A stretch of 64,000 nt of DNA. It comes from CAWKOH01 sp963851245. Its GTDB lineage: Bacteria > Actinomycetota > Acidimicrobiia > Acidimicrobiales > Palsa-688. Numbering within the stretch: position 1 is the stretch's first letter; every line of letters starts with the position of its first letter. Both the position numbers and the translations under genes were made by a program. The stretch lies in assembly GCA_963851245.1 (NCBI GenBank), contig CAWKOH010000014.1:1-64000 (forward strand). Reading direction: 5' to 3'. Positions 8,495 through 16,621 of this stretch are shown piece after piece. The notes under the pieces were generated by a model that made no database searches, was not told the DNA's origin, and saw only the letters and a list, made by a program, of their open reading frames with translations.

Positions 8495-9898
8495 ATGAGG
8501 CGGCGCCAGATCGTCCTCGCACTGCTGTCCCTGACGTTGGTGGCCGTGATAGCGGCCGTCGGGTCGGGCACCCGGACGGCCTGGTGGGCGGTCGCCGGAG
8601 TCCTGGCTATCGGAGCGATCTACCTGGGACTGCTGCACCGACTGCGGCGCCAAGCGGCTGAGAGGGAGTTCGGCGGGTCGGCCAATCCACGATCCGACTT
8701 CGCCGAATCGGTGACCGGCGTGCGGATGCCTCCCGAACCCGAGGCCCTTCCTCTCCTGGTGAGCCCCCGTGCGGGTCAGCCGACGATCGCCCTTGTACGC
8801 TTCACGCTCGCCTGCGCCGCTGGTTGGGCCCTCTCGCCCGTCGTCTTCGCGCTGTCCCTGCTGGTTCGCGAGATGCCACGCGACGCCACCAGCCAGCGCT
8901 GGCTCGCCAACCTCCAGACTGCTCAGGAACGACTTCGCGACCAGTCCCTTCGTACCATCGTGGTGTCGGCCGCCACGACCGCCAGCGTGACAGCGACCGG
9001 CGCGGCCGCCTTCGCCGGCGCTGGAGCAGCCGGCGCCAGCACCGTCGCCGCCAGTGCCCCTGCCCTTGCCACCGTTGGAGTCACCGCCTCGGCCCTCCCA
9101 TCCAGCAGCTATACCGTTGTGGCCGGAGACACTCTCTGGGGAATATCTCAGCGGTTCGGCACGACCGTGGCCGAACTAGCGGCGATCAATCACATCGCCA
9201 ACGAGAACCTCATCTTTGCCGGCGAGGTGCTGACCTTGCCGCCTGGCGTTTCGGCCCGGGCGGCGTCGCCGGCGCCCAGCGCACCGAACGCCTCCGGCGC
9301 CTATACGGTCCGCCCCGGTGACACGCTGTCGAGCATCGCCGAGCGGTTCGGCACTTCGGTGGCACAGCTCGCAGAGATCAACGGCATCGCCAACCCGAAT
9401 GTGATCTTCGCCGGCCAGGTGCTTCGCCTGTCGGGTGCGCCGGTGACCACCAGGGCGACGGTCACGAGCAGTGCCCCCGTCACCTCGAAGCCGGCTCCCG
9501 GCCCCAGCCGGCCGGTCAGCACGGCGCCCAAGACGTCGCCGGCGACAGTGACGGTCCAGGTCGCTTTGGCCCAGGTCGGCAAGCCTTACGTGTGGGGAGG
9601 CGCAGGGCCGAACTACTTCGACTGCTCCGGTCTGGTCATGTACGCCTGGGCCCGCGCCGGTGTCGACCTCCCTCACTACAGCGTGTCGCAGTATGAGGAC
9701 ACCGAACGGATCGCCGAGTCTCAACTCCGGCCCGGCGACCTTGTGTTCTACGACACGGGGAGTGGGGCTCAGCCGGGGCACGTGACCATCTACATCGGCG
9801 GCGACCAGGTTGTGACTGCCGACCAGCCTGGCACCGACGTCCGGGTCGTGTCACTGACCTGGGACGGCCCCCCGATGGGGTTCGGCCGCGTACGGTAA
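8495..9898 (+). CDS. Membrane-anchored LysM/NlpC-P60 peptidoglycan hydrolase
   Basis: From the ATG at 8495 the protein has 467 residues; GTG at 8366 would extend it by 43. Two N-terminal membrane segments (IVLALLSLTLVAVIAAVG and WAVAGVLAIGAIYLGLL) are followed by a third hydrophobic stretch near residues 100-125 and an Ala-rich linker. Two LysM repeats bind glycan (YTVVAGDTLWGISQRFG, about 204-250; YTVRPGDTLSSIAERFG, about 268-312). The C-terminal NlpC/P60 domain has the catalytic Cys in FDCSGLVMYAW (C377) and His in GHVTIYIG (H429). The third, polar catalytic position is less clear (VVTADQPG). It likely cleaves stem peptides in growth or division. It is monocistronic, with a convergent gene beyond a repeat element. 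Confidence 0.88.
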   Translation: MRRRQIVLALLSLTLVAVIAAVGSGTRTAWWAVAGVLAIGAIYLGLLHRLRRQAAEREFGGSANPRSDFAESVTGVRMPPEPEALPLLVSPRAGQPTIALVRFTLACAAGWALSPVVFALSLLVREMPRDATSQRWLANLQTAQERLRDQSLRTIVVSAATTASVTATGAAAFAGAGAAGASTVAASAPALATVGVTASALPSSSYTVVAGDTLWGISQRFGTTVAELAAINHIANENLIFAGEVLTLPPGVSARAASPAPSAPNASGAYTVRPGDTLSSIAERFGTSVAQLAEINGIANPNVIFAGQVLRLSGAPVTTRATVTSSAPVTSKPAPGPSRPVSTAPKTSPATVTVQVALAQVGKPYVWGGAGPNYFDCSGLVMYAWARAGVDLPHYSVSQYEDTERIAESQLRPGDLVFYDTGSGAQPGHVTIYIGGDQVVTADQPGTDVRVVSLTWDGPPMGFGRVR

Positions 9899-9989
9899 CC
9901 CAAGCCGTTCCGTTCGTCCGGTCTGGGGGGAGACGCCCATGCTCGGGTGAGACGTCCGGGCTGGGCGTCCGGAAACCGGTGACTTTTCG

Positions 9990-10102
9990 ACACAATGCAA
10001 CAGTGCTTTCCGCAGAAAACCCACCCTCGTTGCGTTACGTCCAAATAGCGAACCTAAGGCAGCAAAGGTGGGGCGAGGGCTCTGACCACTGTTGCATTGT
10101 GT
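9990..10102. repeat. Four-word palindromic intergenic element, copy A
   Basis: The ends are a perfect 16-bp inverted repeat (acacaatgcaacagtg at 9990-10005; cactgttgcattgtgt at 10087-10102). Two more related words lie inside: cgttgcgttacg (10028-10039) and cctaaggcagca (10053-10064). Taking word 1 as starting at 9992, words start at offsets 0, 36, 61 and 99, in orientation +,-,+,-. Copy B at 24693-24802 has the same geometry. It fills most of the space between two convergent genes (9899-10199), which otherwise contains only GC-rich palindromic sequence. Confidence 0.75.
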
Positions 10103-10199
10103 TGGCGTCGCCATCTGGCGCCCCTAACAGCGCCCGGCGCACGGGCCCCCTCCAGCGCCTCTTGACCGCGCGCCGGCGCCCCTGACGCCGGCGCCGGCG

Positions 10200-11270
10200 C
10201 TAGGTGGTCGGAGGTGACGCCGGCGTGGTTGTCGTGGTGGTACTCGGAGGCGGCGCCGGCATCTGCAAGACGGTGCTTTGGGTGATGGGCGGCGTGACCG
10301 ACCCCGCGGGTGGCCTTACGGTGATCGCAAGGGTGAAATTGGTTCCTTCAGGCGGGTTCAAGGGGCCCATTCCGGCGATGGTGTAGGCCTGCCCGGGGAC
10401 CAGGCTGACGAAGTCCCGCACCGACGACGAACCCGATGTCGGGGGACTGATCGCAGCTGTCACAGTTAAGTTGCTCTCCGCCTGATTCCCGACATCCGCC
10501 ACGACAACGGTTACGTTCATAGTCGTGGCGTCGGGCAGTACCTGGACCCCGCCGCGGGCGGCAACAGGAGCCGGGGTGGTGGTCACCGAGTAGATCTTCA
10601 GTTGGTGGACGGGAGTGGGAACGACCGCGTTCTGCAAGCTGGTCAGGAAGATCTGAGCGGTCTGGGGCTGGTAGGGGGTCGGGTCGGTCACCCACGTGGA
10701 CGCAGGCATGTGAACTCCGACCGAGGCCGGCATGGTCCGGGCGAACATGGCATAAGCCTGGTCACCGACCTGCAGGTCGTTGCCGGCGGTGTGGATGGCG
10801 GCGATGGCGTTTTGCTGGGCCGCCGCCGGCGAGGCGCTGCTCGAAGCCGTCACTATGGGCGAGAAGGCGGCTTGGAGAGCGGCGGCCGCCTCGCTCCGGG
10901 CTAGCAGAGAGGCTTCGAGGAGCCCGGACTGGCCGGCCAGGATGTCGGGCGGGCGCAGCTTGATGACGTCCTTGTACGCCGCGGCAGATCCGGCCGTCAG
11001 CTGCTCGAGCTGGCCCGTTATGGTCGGGCCGGACAGATGGAGGCCGTTGGTCCAGAGCTGATCAAGCTGCTGGCCTTCGGCCGTAGAGGTGGCGATGACA
11101 GGGAGGACTCGGTCGATCCACGTGCCGGCCGCCAGATCCTCGGCGGTTGTCACCGAGCGCGAATGAAGAGAGGCATCTATCAGCAGCACGAGCAAGGTGA
11201 TGACCACTCCAACAGCGAGCCACCGGATCCCTGCGCCACCGCGGCGAGCAGAACGGCCAGCCAGCGCCAT
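10200..11270 (-). CDS. Membrane-anchored extracytoplasmic protein, unknown function, 356 aa
   Basis: The ATG at 11270 gives a short basic N-terminus, one membrane anchor (WLAVGVVITLLVLLIDASL) and a long outside domain; a GTG at 11315 is an alternative. The middle is Ala-rich and helical (AGQSGLLEASLLARSEAAAA). The C-terminal part looks like an Ig-like or CARDB-type beta domain (TMNVTVVVADVGNQAESNLTV, then PGQAYTIAGMGPLNPPEG), and the end is a PPPSTTTTTTPASPPTT wall-spanning or linker tail. I do not recognise a catalytic motif. It may be a secreted or wall-associated structural protein. Confidence 0.6.
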   Translation of the reverse strand: MALAGRSARRGGAGIRWLAVGVVITLLVLLIDASLHSRSVTTAEDLAAGTWIDRVLPVIATSTAEGQQLDQLWTNGLHLSGPTITGQLEQLTAGSAAAYKDVIKLRPPDILAGQSGLLEASLLARSEAAAALQAAFSPIVTASSSASPAAAQQNAIAAIHTAGNDLQVGDQAYAMFARTMPASVGVHMPASTWVTDPTPYQPQTAQIFLTSLQNAVVPTPVHQLKIYSVTTTPAPVAARGGVQVLPDATTMNVTVVVADVGNQAESNLTVTAAISPPTSGSSSVRDFVSLVPGQAYTIAGMGPLNPPEGTNFTLAITVRPPAGSVTPPITQSTVLQMPAPPPSTTTTTTPASPPTT

Positions 11271-11356
11271 AGCGTACCCACGATAGTCAGCGTGGCCTAC
11301 CGGCAATTGGGGCACTTCGGACGAACCGTCCCTGTGGTCGGGTTCCTGGCCGCCCC

Positions 11357-11397
11357 GACAGCCCGGCTACGGCTACCAGACAGCCCGGCTACGGCTA
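11357..11397. repeat. 22-bp tandem duplication at the end of the HAD gene
   Basis: gacagcccggctacggctacca (11357-11378) is followed directly by gacagcccggctacggcta (11379-11397), about 1.9 units. The second copy includes the stop codon of the HAD hydrolase, so duplication or slippage happened at the gene boundary. Confidence 0.7.
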
Positions 11398-12099
11398 AAG
11401 GTCGCCGGTCAGCAGCTTGATCACGGCCGAAACTTCGAGGAGGTCCTCGAGCACGGCGTCGGCCCCCAGCGGCTCCAACTCCTGGGCGGAGAACCTGCCG
11501 GTGCCCACGAGCAGGCAACGGGTCCCCGCCGCCCGCGCACACTCCAGGTCACGGGGGGTGTCGCCTATCACCCAGACGTCTGAGGGAGCGATTGTCACGC
11601 CGTGCGTCGCGGTCATGCGCCCCATGGCGATGGGCACGAGCAGGTTGCGATCGGAATCGTCGCTCCCGTAGGCGCCGACCGCCAGGTCCAGCCAGTGATC
11701 CAATCCAAAGGCCGCCACCTTCACGAGAGCGTTCGGGGCCACGTTTCCCGTCAGGAGCGTCGACACGACCCGGTGATCGCGGGCCAACGCCTCGAGCACC
11801 GCCGCCACTCCGGGGAGGGCGGCGCCGGAGGCAGCCAGTTCGCCCGCCGCTTCCGCCGCCGCCAGCTGCGCCTCGATGCCTCGCAGGATGGCCTCGACCC
11901 GCTCGGGCGTCTCTTCGAAACCCATCTCCTGGAGGTACTCGCGAACGATCTGCGGATCGGTCTTACCGCTCATGCGCACTCTCTGCTCGGGCCGGACTCC
12001 GAGCACGGTCTCGAGGGCCAGGTCGAAGACGGCCGCTCCCAGATCACCGGCGCGCACAAGGGTCCCGTCGACGTCCCACAGCAACAACCGCCGGATCAC
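11395..12099 (-). CDS. HAD-superfamily hydrolase (phosphoglycolate phosphatase-like)
   Basis: Motif I is DVDGTL near the N-terminus, motif II is the TGN of STLLTGN, and motif IV is VWVIGDTPRDLECARAAG. A helical cap lies between motifs I and II, as in subclass IA phosphatases such as Gph and pyrophosphatases. The GTG at 12099 places motif I ten residues in; a farther GTG at 12141 is possible. About 234 residues is the usual length. It is a cytoplasmic Mg-dependent phosphatase with unknown substrate. It is divergent from pgi, with a 74-bp gap. Confidence 0.8.
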   Translation of the reverse strand: MIRRLLLWDVDGTLVRAGDLGAAVFDLALETVLGVRPEQRVRMSGKTDPQIVREYLQEMGFEETPERVEAILRGIEAQLAAAEAAGELAASGAALPGVAAVLEALARDHRVVSTLLTGNVAPNALVKVAAFGLDHWLDLAVGAYGSDDSDRNLLVPIAMGRMTATHGVTIAPSDVWVIGDTPRDLECARAAGTRCLLVGTGRFSAQELEPLGADAVLEDLLEVSAVIKLLTGDL

Positions 12100-12173
12100 C
12101 CGGCGACGATACCCGCCGCAGCCGGCGTTGGCGCTCGTCACGGGGTCACTCCTACTTCGGCAAGACTCTTCTC

Positions 12174-13814
12174 ATGGACATAAAGCCGGTGGCCATGAAG
12201 TCCACACCCGAATGGCGAGCACTGGAAGAGCATCACCGGAAACTGGCCGGCGCGCAGCTTCGCGACCTCTTCGCCGACGACCCGACCCGCGGCACTGAGC
12301 TGACCCTGGACGCCGTGGATCTCCACCTGGACTACTCCAAGAACCGGCTAACTGCTACGACCATTCAACTCCTGGTGGCGGTGGCGGAACGGGCCGGCTT
12401 GCGAGAGCGCATCGGCGCCATGTGGGCGGGAGAGCACATCAACGTCACTGAGGACCGTGCCGTGCTGCACGTGGCTCTGCGCGCCCCGAAAATGCAGGTG
12501 ATCACCACAGACGGCCACAACGTGGTCCCAGACGTGCACGCGGTGCTCGACAAGATGGCCCGGTTCGCCGATAGGGTCCGATCGGGCGAATGGAAGGGAC
12601 ATACCGGCGAGCGCATCCGGACCGTCGTCAATATCGGCATTGGCGGCTCGGACCTGGGTCCGGCCATGGCCTATGACGCCTTACGGCCCTTCGCCGATCG
12701 AGACATCGAGTGCCGGTTCGTCTCCAACGTGGACGGCAGCGACATCTGGGAAGCCACTCACGACCTGGACCCGGCGAAGACTCTGTTCATAATCAGCTCG
12801 AAGACATTCACCACGTTGGAGACCATCACCAACGCCACCACCGCCCGGGACTGGCTGGTCTCGGAGCTGGTCGACACGAAGTCTGTGGCCAGTCACTTCG
12901 TCGCCGTCTCGACCAACGCTTCCAAGGTTGCCGAGTTTGGCATCGACACCGACAACATGTTCGGGTTCTGGGATTGGGTTGGCGGCCGCTACAGCTACGA
13001 CTCGGCTATCGGCCTGTCGCTGATGATCTCGATCGGACCGGACGCCTTCTACGAGATGTTGAGCGGCTTTCACGCCATCGACGAGCACTTCCGCACCGCT
13101 CCCTTCGGGGCCAATCTTCCGGTCCTCATGGGGCTCATCGGCGTCTGGTACAACGACCTCTTCGGCGCCCAAACCCAGGTCATCCTGCCCTATAACCACT
13201 ATCTCTCCCGCTTTCCTTCCTACCTTCAGCAGCTGGAGATGGAAAGCAATGGAAAAAGTGTGACCCTCGTGGGCGACCCGGTCGATATGGACACCGGGGC
13301 CGTGGTGTGGGGTACGCCCGGGACCAACGGCCAGCATGCCTATTTTCAACTCATCCACCAGGGGACGCGCCTGATCCCGGCCGATTTCATCGGCTTCGTG
13401 GAGCCGAACCATGATGTAGGTGGCCATCAGGACCTTCTCATGGCCAACTTCTTCGCCCAGACCGAGGCCTTGGCCTTCGGCAAAACATCGGCCGAGGTGG
13501 AAGCCGAGGGGGTACCGGCGCCCCAGGTGCCCCACCGGACCTTCGCCGGCAATCACCCCACCACAACCATCCTGGCCCCCAAACTCACGCCTCGTGTCCT
13601 GGGCGAGCTGGTCGCGACCTACGAGCACAAGGTCCTCACCCAGGGGGTCATCTGGGGGATCAATTCATTCGACCAGTGGGGGGTCGAGCTCGGTAAGGCC
13701 CTGGCTCAGAGGATCGTGCCCGAGTTGACGTCGGAAGCGGCCCCGGATCTTGGCCACGACAGCTCCACCAACAACCTCATCCACCGCTACCGCGCCGGCC
13801 GAGGGAGGCCATAG
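12174..13814 (+). CDS. pgi: Glucose-6-phosphate isomerase
   Basis: This intact 546-residue protein matches Pgi throughout. It contains NIGIGGSDLGPAMA, ISSKTFTTLET, the family signature region FGFWDWVGGRYS, the catalytic segment GTNGQHAYFQLIHQGT (active-site His), and the C-terminal signature GINSFDQWGVELGK. It interconverts glucose-6-phosphate and fructose-6-phosphate in the cytoplasm, linking glycolysis, gluconeogenesis and the pentose phosphate route. The ATG at 12174 is used; an ATG seven codons later is possible. It stands alone, convergent with the XdhC-like gene. Confidence 0.96.
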   Translation: MDIKPVAMKSTPEWRALEEHHRKLAGAQLRDLFADDPTRGTELTLDAVDLHLDYSKNRLTATTIQLLVAVAERAGLRERIGAMWAGEHINVTEDRAVLHVALRAPKMQVITTDGHNVVPDVHAVLDKMARFADRVRSGEWKGHTGERIRTVVNIGIGGSDLGPAMAYDALRPFADRDIECRFVSNVDGSDIWEATHDLDPAKTLFIISSKTFTTLETITNATTARDWLVSELVDTKSVASHFVAVSTNASKVAEFGIDTDNMFGFWDWVGGRYSYDSAIGLSLMISIGPDAFYEMLSGFHAIDEHFRTAPFGANLPVLMGLIGVWYNDLFGAQTQVILPYNHYLSRFPSYLQQLEMESNGKSVTLVGDPVDMDTGAVVWGTPGTNGQHAYFQLIHQGTRLIPADFIGFVEPNHDVGGHQDLLMANFFAQTEALAFGKTSAEVEAEGVPAPQVPHRTFAGNHPTTTILAPKLTPRVLGELVATYEHKVLTQGVIWGINSFDQWGVELGKALAQRIVPELTSEAAPDLGHDSSTNNLIHRYRAGRGRP

Positions 13815-13818
13815 GCCC

Positions 13819-14862
13819 TCAGCCAGGCGAGCTCAGTGCGCCCAGCCGGTCGTGGATGGGCCCTGTCGTGTCCTTCAGCGGACGGCCATCCCGACCGCAG
13901 TGGCATGCCAGTATCTCGGCCGCGATGGCCAGCGCCACCTCTGGCGCCCGCCGGCCTCCCAGATCGAGGCCAATCGGACGGTGGATGCGGGCCAGGTCCT
14001 CGGAACTGACCCCGTCAGCCAGGAGGCGATCGGCGCGACGCGACTGCGTCGAGCGCGAACCCATGGCGCCGATGTAGGGAATCCCGCGGGCCAGCCCGGT
14101 AGCCAGGCTGGGGGCGTCGATGTGGGGGTCGTGACTGAGGACGATCAACGCCGCGGTTGCCCCGGCCCAGTCGAGCAGGTCTCCCAGACCCTCGACACTA
14201 TTGGTCGCGTCCGTCTCCCAGCCCAGCAGGGCCGCTTGAGCGGCAATGGCGCTGACCACCTCGCCCGTACCCACCACGACCAGGCGCGGGGTAGGCACCC
14301 AGGCGTCGATCAGCAGCAATCCATCCTCGTCCTCGACCCGGCGCTGAGCCGAGCGGCCCCCGACGAGAACGGCCACAGCTTCGTCACGGATTCCCTGCGC
14401 CGGCGGTCGGCCCGCCAGCTCACCCCAGGTCTGGCCGGTACGGTCGACCACCATCGCCGAGGTCCCGGCACCCGGTCCGTCCATCCGGGTGATCAGCGCC
14501 GCAGGGGCCCGGGAAGCCAGGAGATCCCAGAGTTGGGGTGGTATGGCCTGGACCGGCTGAAGTAGGACCTCGGCTTGGCCGCCGCAGGCCAGCCCGACCT
14601 CCTCGACGGCCTTGCCGTGGATCTCGATGCCGACCGAGCGCAAGCGGTCGGTTCCCGTACCGAACATCTCCGCCGCCGCAGCGCCGAGCTGATCGGCTCC
14701 TGGGCGGCCCAACAGGTCCCCGTCTTGTGAGCCGTCGCTCCAGATGGCGACCAGTTCGTCGACGGGCAAGGTCGAGAAACCCTTGACCTCGATTACCCGG
14801 CCGATCACGGCGGAACGGCCGCGGCCCGCCTGGGCTCGAACCGACTCGGCTACCTTCTGCAT
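13819..14862 (-). CDS. XdhC/CoxI-family molybdoenzyme maturation factor
   Basis: The N-terminal XdhC/CoxI domain (about residues 1-70; RSAVIGRVIEVKGFSTLP) is followed by a Rossmann-like XdhC_C domain (RLVVVGTGEVVSAIAAQAAL, then IPYIGAMGSRSTQSRR and IHRPIGLDLGGRRAPEVALAIAAEI). Such proteins bind molybdenum cofactor, help sulfurate it and insert it into xanthine dehydrogenase or CO dehydrogenase-type enzymes. The ATG at 14862 is preceded by GGAGGTG at good spacing. No molybdenum hydroxylase gene lies nearby, so its partner is elsewhere. Confidence 0.85.
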   Translation of the reverse strand: MQKVAESVRAQAGRGRSAVIGRVIEVKGFSTLPVDELVAIWSDGSQDGDLLGRPGADQLGAAAAEMFGTGTDRLRSVGIEIHGKAVEEVGLACGGQAEVLLQPVQAIPPQLWDLLASRAPAALITRMDGPGAGTSAMVVDRTGQTWGELAGRPPAQGIRDEAVAVLVGGRSAQRRVEDEDGLLLIDAWVPTPRLVVVGTGEVVSAIAAQAALLGWETDATNSVEGLGDLLDWAGATAALIVLSHDPHIDAPSLATGLARGIPYIGAMGSRSTQSRRADRLLADGVSSEDLARIHRPIGLDLGGRRAPEVALAIAAEILACHCGRDGRPLKDTTGPIHDRLGALSSPG

Positions 14863-15039
14863 CTCAACACCTCCGCCATCGAGGCTACGCCGAAACACCG
14901 CGCCGTGCCGCAGAACGAAACTACGTCCACGTGTCATGATCACCCGGTGCCCTGTCTAGGCCCGATTCGTCCGCCACGGTCCTCGGAAGAACACGTGAAC
15001 GTGGTTACGCGGCGTAGCACTCAGGGATAGCTTGGCGTC

Positions 15040-15618
15040 ATGGCCTCAACCAACACCGCGCTCATCGTGGTTGACGTGCAGAGAGACTTCTGCGAAGGCG
15101 GCAGCCTGGCCGTGCCCGGCGGTGATGCAGTCGCGGCCGGGGTAAGCGACCTGATCGACGCCGCCGACGGTGCCTATAGGTTGGTGGTGGCCACCCGGGA
15201 CTGGCACGTCGACCCGGGTTCCCATTTCGCCCCGGCCGGCGAAGAGCCGGACTTCGTCCATACCTGGCCGGTGCATTGCGTGGCCGGCACCGACGGTGCC
15301 GCCTGGCATCCCGATCTGCGCCTACCTCCCGACGTCGTCGTCGTCTCCTCGGGGGAGTACCAGGCCGGCTACAGCGGCTTCGAAGGACACGACAGCGACG
15401 GTCGCACCCTGGCCGAGGTCCTCAAAAACAGCGACATCGACGGGGTGGACGTGGTCGGGATCGCCACCAGCTTCTGCGTGAAGGCCACCGCGCTCGACGC
15501 CGCGAAGGCCGGCTTCTCCACCAGGGTGCTGGCCCCCCTGACCGCCGACGTCGCCTCCGCCCCGACCTACGACACCCTGGAGCGCCTGCGCCGCAAGGGA
15601 GTGACCATCGCCGGCTGA
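15040..15618 (+). CDS. pncA: Isochorismatase-family nicotinamidase-like protein
   Basis: The protein is 192 residues and aligns along its length with PncA. The catalytic Asp is in IVVDVQRDFCEGGS and the nucleophile Cys in GIATSFCVKATA. The metal ligands are present (TRDWHVDPGSHF and TWPVHC). The catalytic Lys, found as YKG in M. tuberculosis PncA, is replaced by Ser (VVSSGEYQAGYSGFEG). If active it would deamidate nicotinamide to nicotinate for NAD salvage, but the missing Lys makes altered chemistry or loss of activity possible. Start ATG follows a 96-bp gap from the divergent XdhC gene. Confidence 0.8.
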   Translation: MASTNTALIVVDVQRDFCEGGSLAVPGGDAVAAGVSDLIDAADGAYRLVVATRDWHVDPGSHFAPAGEEPDFVHTWPVHCVAGTDGAAWHPDLRLPPDVVVVSSGEYQAGYSGFEGHDSDGRTLAEVLKNSDIDGVDVVGIATSFCVKATALDAAKAGFSTRVLAPLTADVASAPTYDTLERLRRKGVTIAG

Positions 15619-15639
15619 CCGGACGCAGGCCGTAGAGGA

Positions 15640-16602
15640 TCAGTCATGCTGGTGGGCCTCGTGGTCCACGTGGCCGACGGGCTCGAGCTGGAAGGTCGAG
15701 TGCTCGACGTCGAAGTGGCCTGAAAGGCAGGCCTGGAGCTGGTCCAGCACCTGGGGGGCCTTCCCGTTCGCGAAGCAGGAGTCCGAAACGACTACATGAG
15801 CGGAGACGGCCGGCAGGTCTGACGTCACGACCCAGACATGGAGGTCGTGGACCGAGGCCACCTCGGGCAGTTCGAGGATATGGCTGCGGACCTCGTCCAG
15901 ATCGAAGTCTTCCGGTGCCGCTTCGAGCAGGATGCGGCCCGACTTCCGCAGCAGTGGCCACGCCGCCCGGGCCATGAGGGCCACCACCACGAGAGACGCG
16001 ATCGGGTCGATCCGGTCGAATCCGGTCAGCAGGATCACGATGCCGGCGACAAAGGTCCCGATGAAGGCCCAGAGATCGGTGACCATGTGAGCGAAGGCCC
16101 CGGCCACGTTGAGGCGGTCCCGGTTGGCGCGGGCCAGCACGCTGGTGGCGAGCAGGTTCACGAGAATGCCGACCGCGGCTACGACCGAGACCAGCAGCCC
16201 GCGCACGTGTATCGGGTGTATCAACCGGTCGATAGCGGTGACGAAGATGACGGCCCCGACTGCGGCCAGGGTCACGCCGTTGACCGCAGCCGACAGGATC
16301 TCAGCTCGCTTGAAGCCAAAGGTCATCGGGCCGGCCGCCGGGCGGGCTGCCAGGTGGGCCGCCCACAGCGACGCACCGAGGGCCCCGGCGTCGGTCAGCA
16401 TGTGGCCCGCATCGGCCAGGAGCGCTACGGATCCCGCGACCACGGCCGCCACGATCTCGCTCACCATGAAGGCGACTATCAGGCTGAGCGCGACCAGGAG
16501 GTAGCGGCGATCGGCCTCCGGTCCTACTGCCCGCGCATGATGGTGTCCGGGTTCGAGCCTGGCCCGGAGCCGGTGGCCATGCGGATGGGGTACGTCACTC
16601 AC
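15640..16602 (-). CDS. CDF-family cation (zinc/cobalt/cadmium) efflux protein
   Basis: A His-rich N-terminus (PHPHGH, GHHHAR) is followed by six membrane segments and a C-terminal cytoplasmic domain, 320 residues in all. The metal site pairs are visible as HMLTD in LLADAGHMLTDAGA (TM2) and HMVTD in AFAHMVTDLWAF (TM5). The C-terminal domain contains VHDLHVWVV, typical of the CzcD/ZitB subfamily dimer domain, and ends HVDHEAHQHD. It exports divalent cations by proton antiport. It lies close to the amidase gene on the same strand. Confidence 0.92.
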   Translation of the reverse strand: MSDVPHPHGHRLRARLEPGHHHARAVGPEADRRYLLVALSLIVAFMVSEIVAAVVAGSVALLADAGHMLTDAGALGASLWAAHLAARPAAGPMTFGFKRAEILSAAVNGVTLAAVGAVIFVTAIDRLIHPIHVRGLLVSVVAAVGILVNLLATSVLARANRDRLNVAGAFAHMVTDLWAFIGTFVAGIVILLTGFDRIDPIASLVVVALMARAAWPLLRKSGRILLEAAPEDFDLDEVRSHILELPEVASVHDLHVWVVTSDLPAVSAHVVVSDSCFANGKAPQVLDQLQACLSGHFDVEHSTFQLEPVGHVDHEAHQHD

Positions 16603-16621
16603 CGCCGTTCGAGGCTGATCC

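Noticed and set aside
12681..13628. Long minus-strand open frame of 315 residues opposite pgi
   Set aside because: It is antisense to a complete, conserved pgi and has no recognisable domain.
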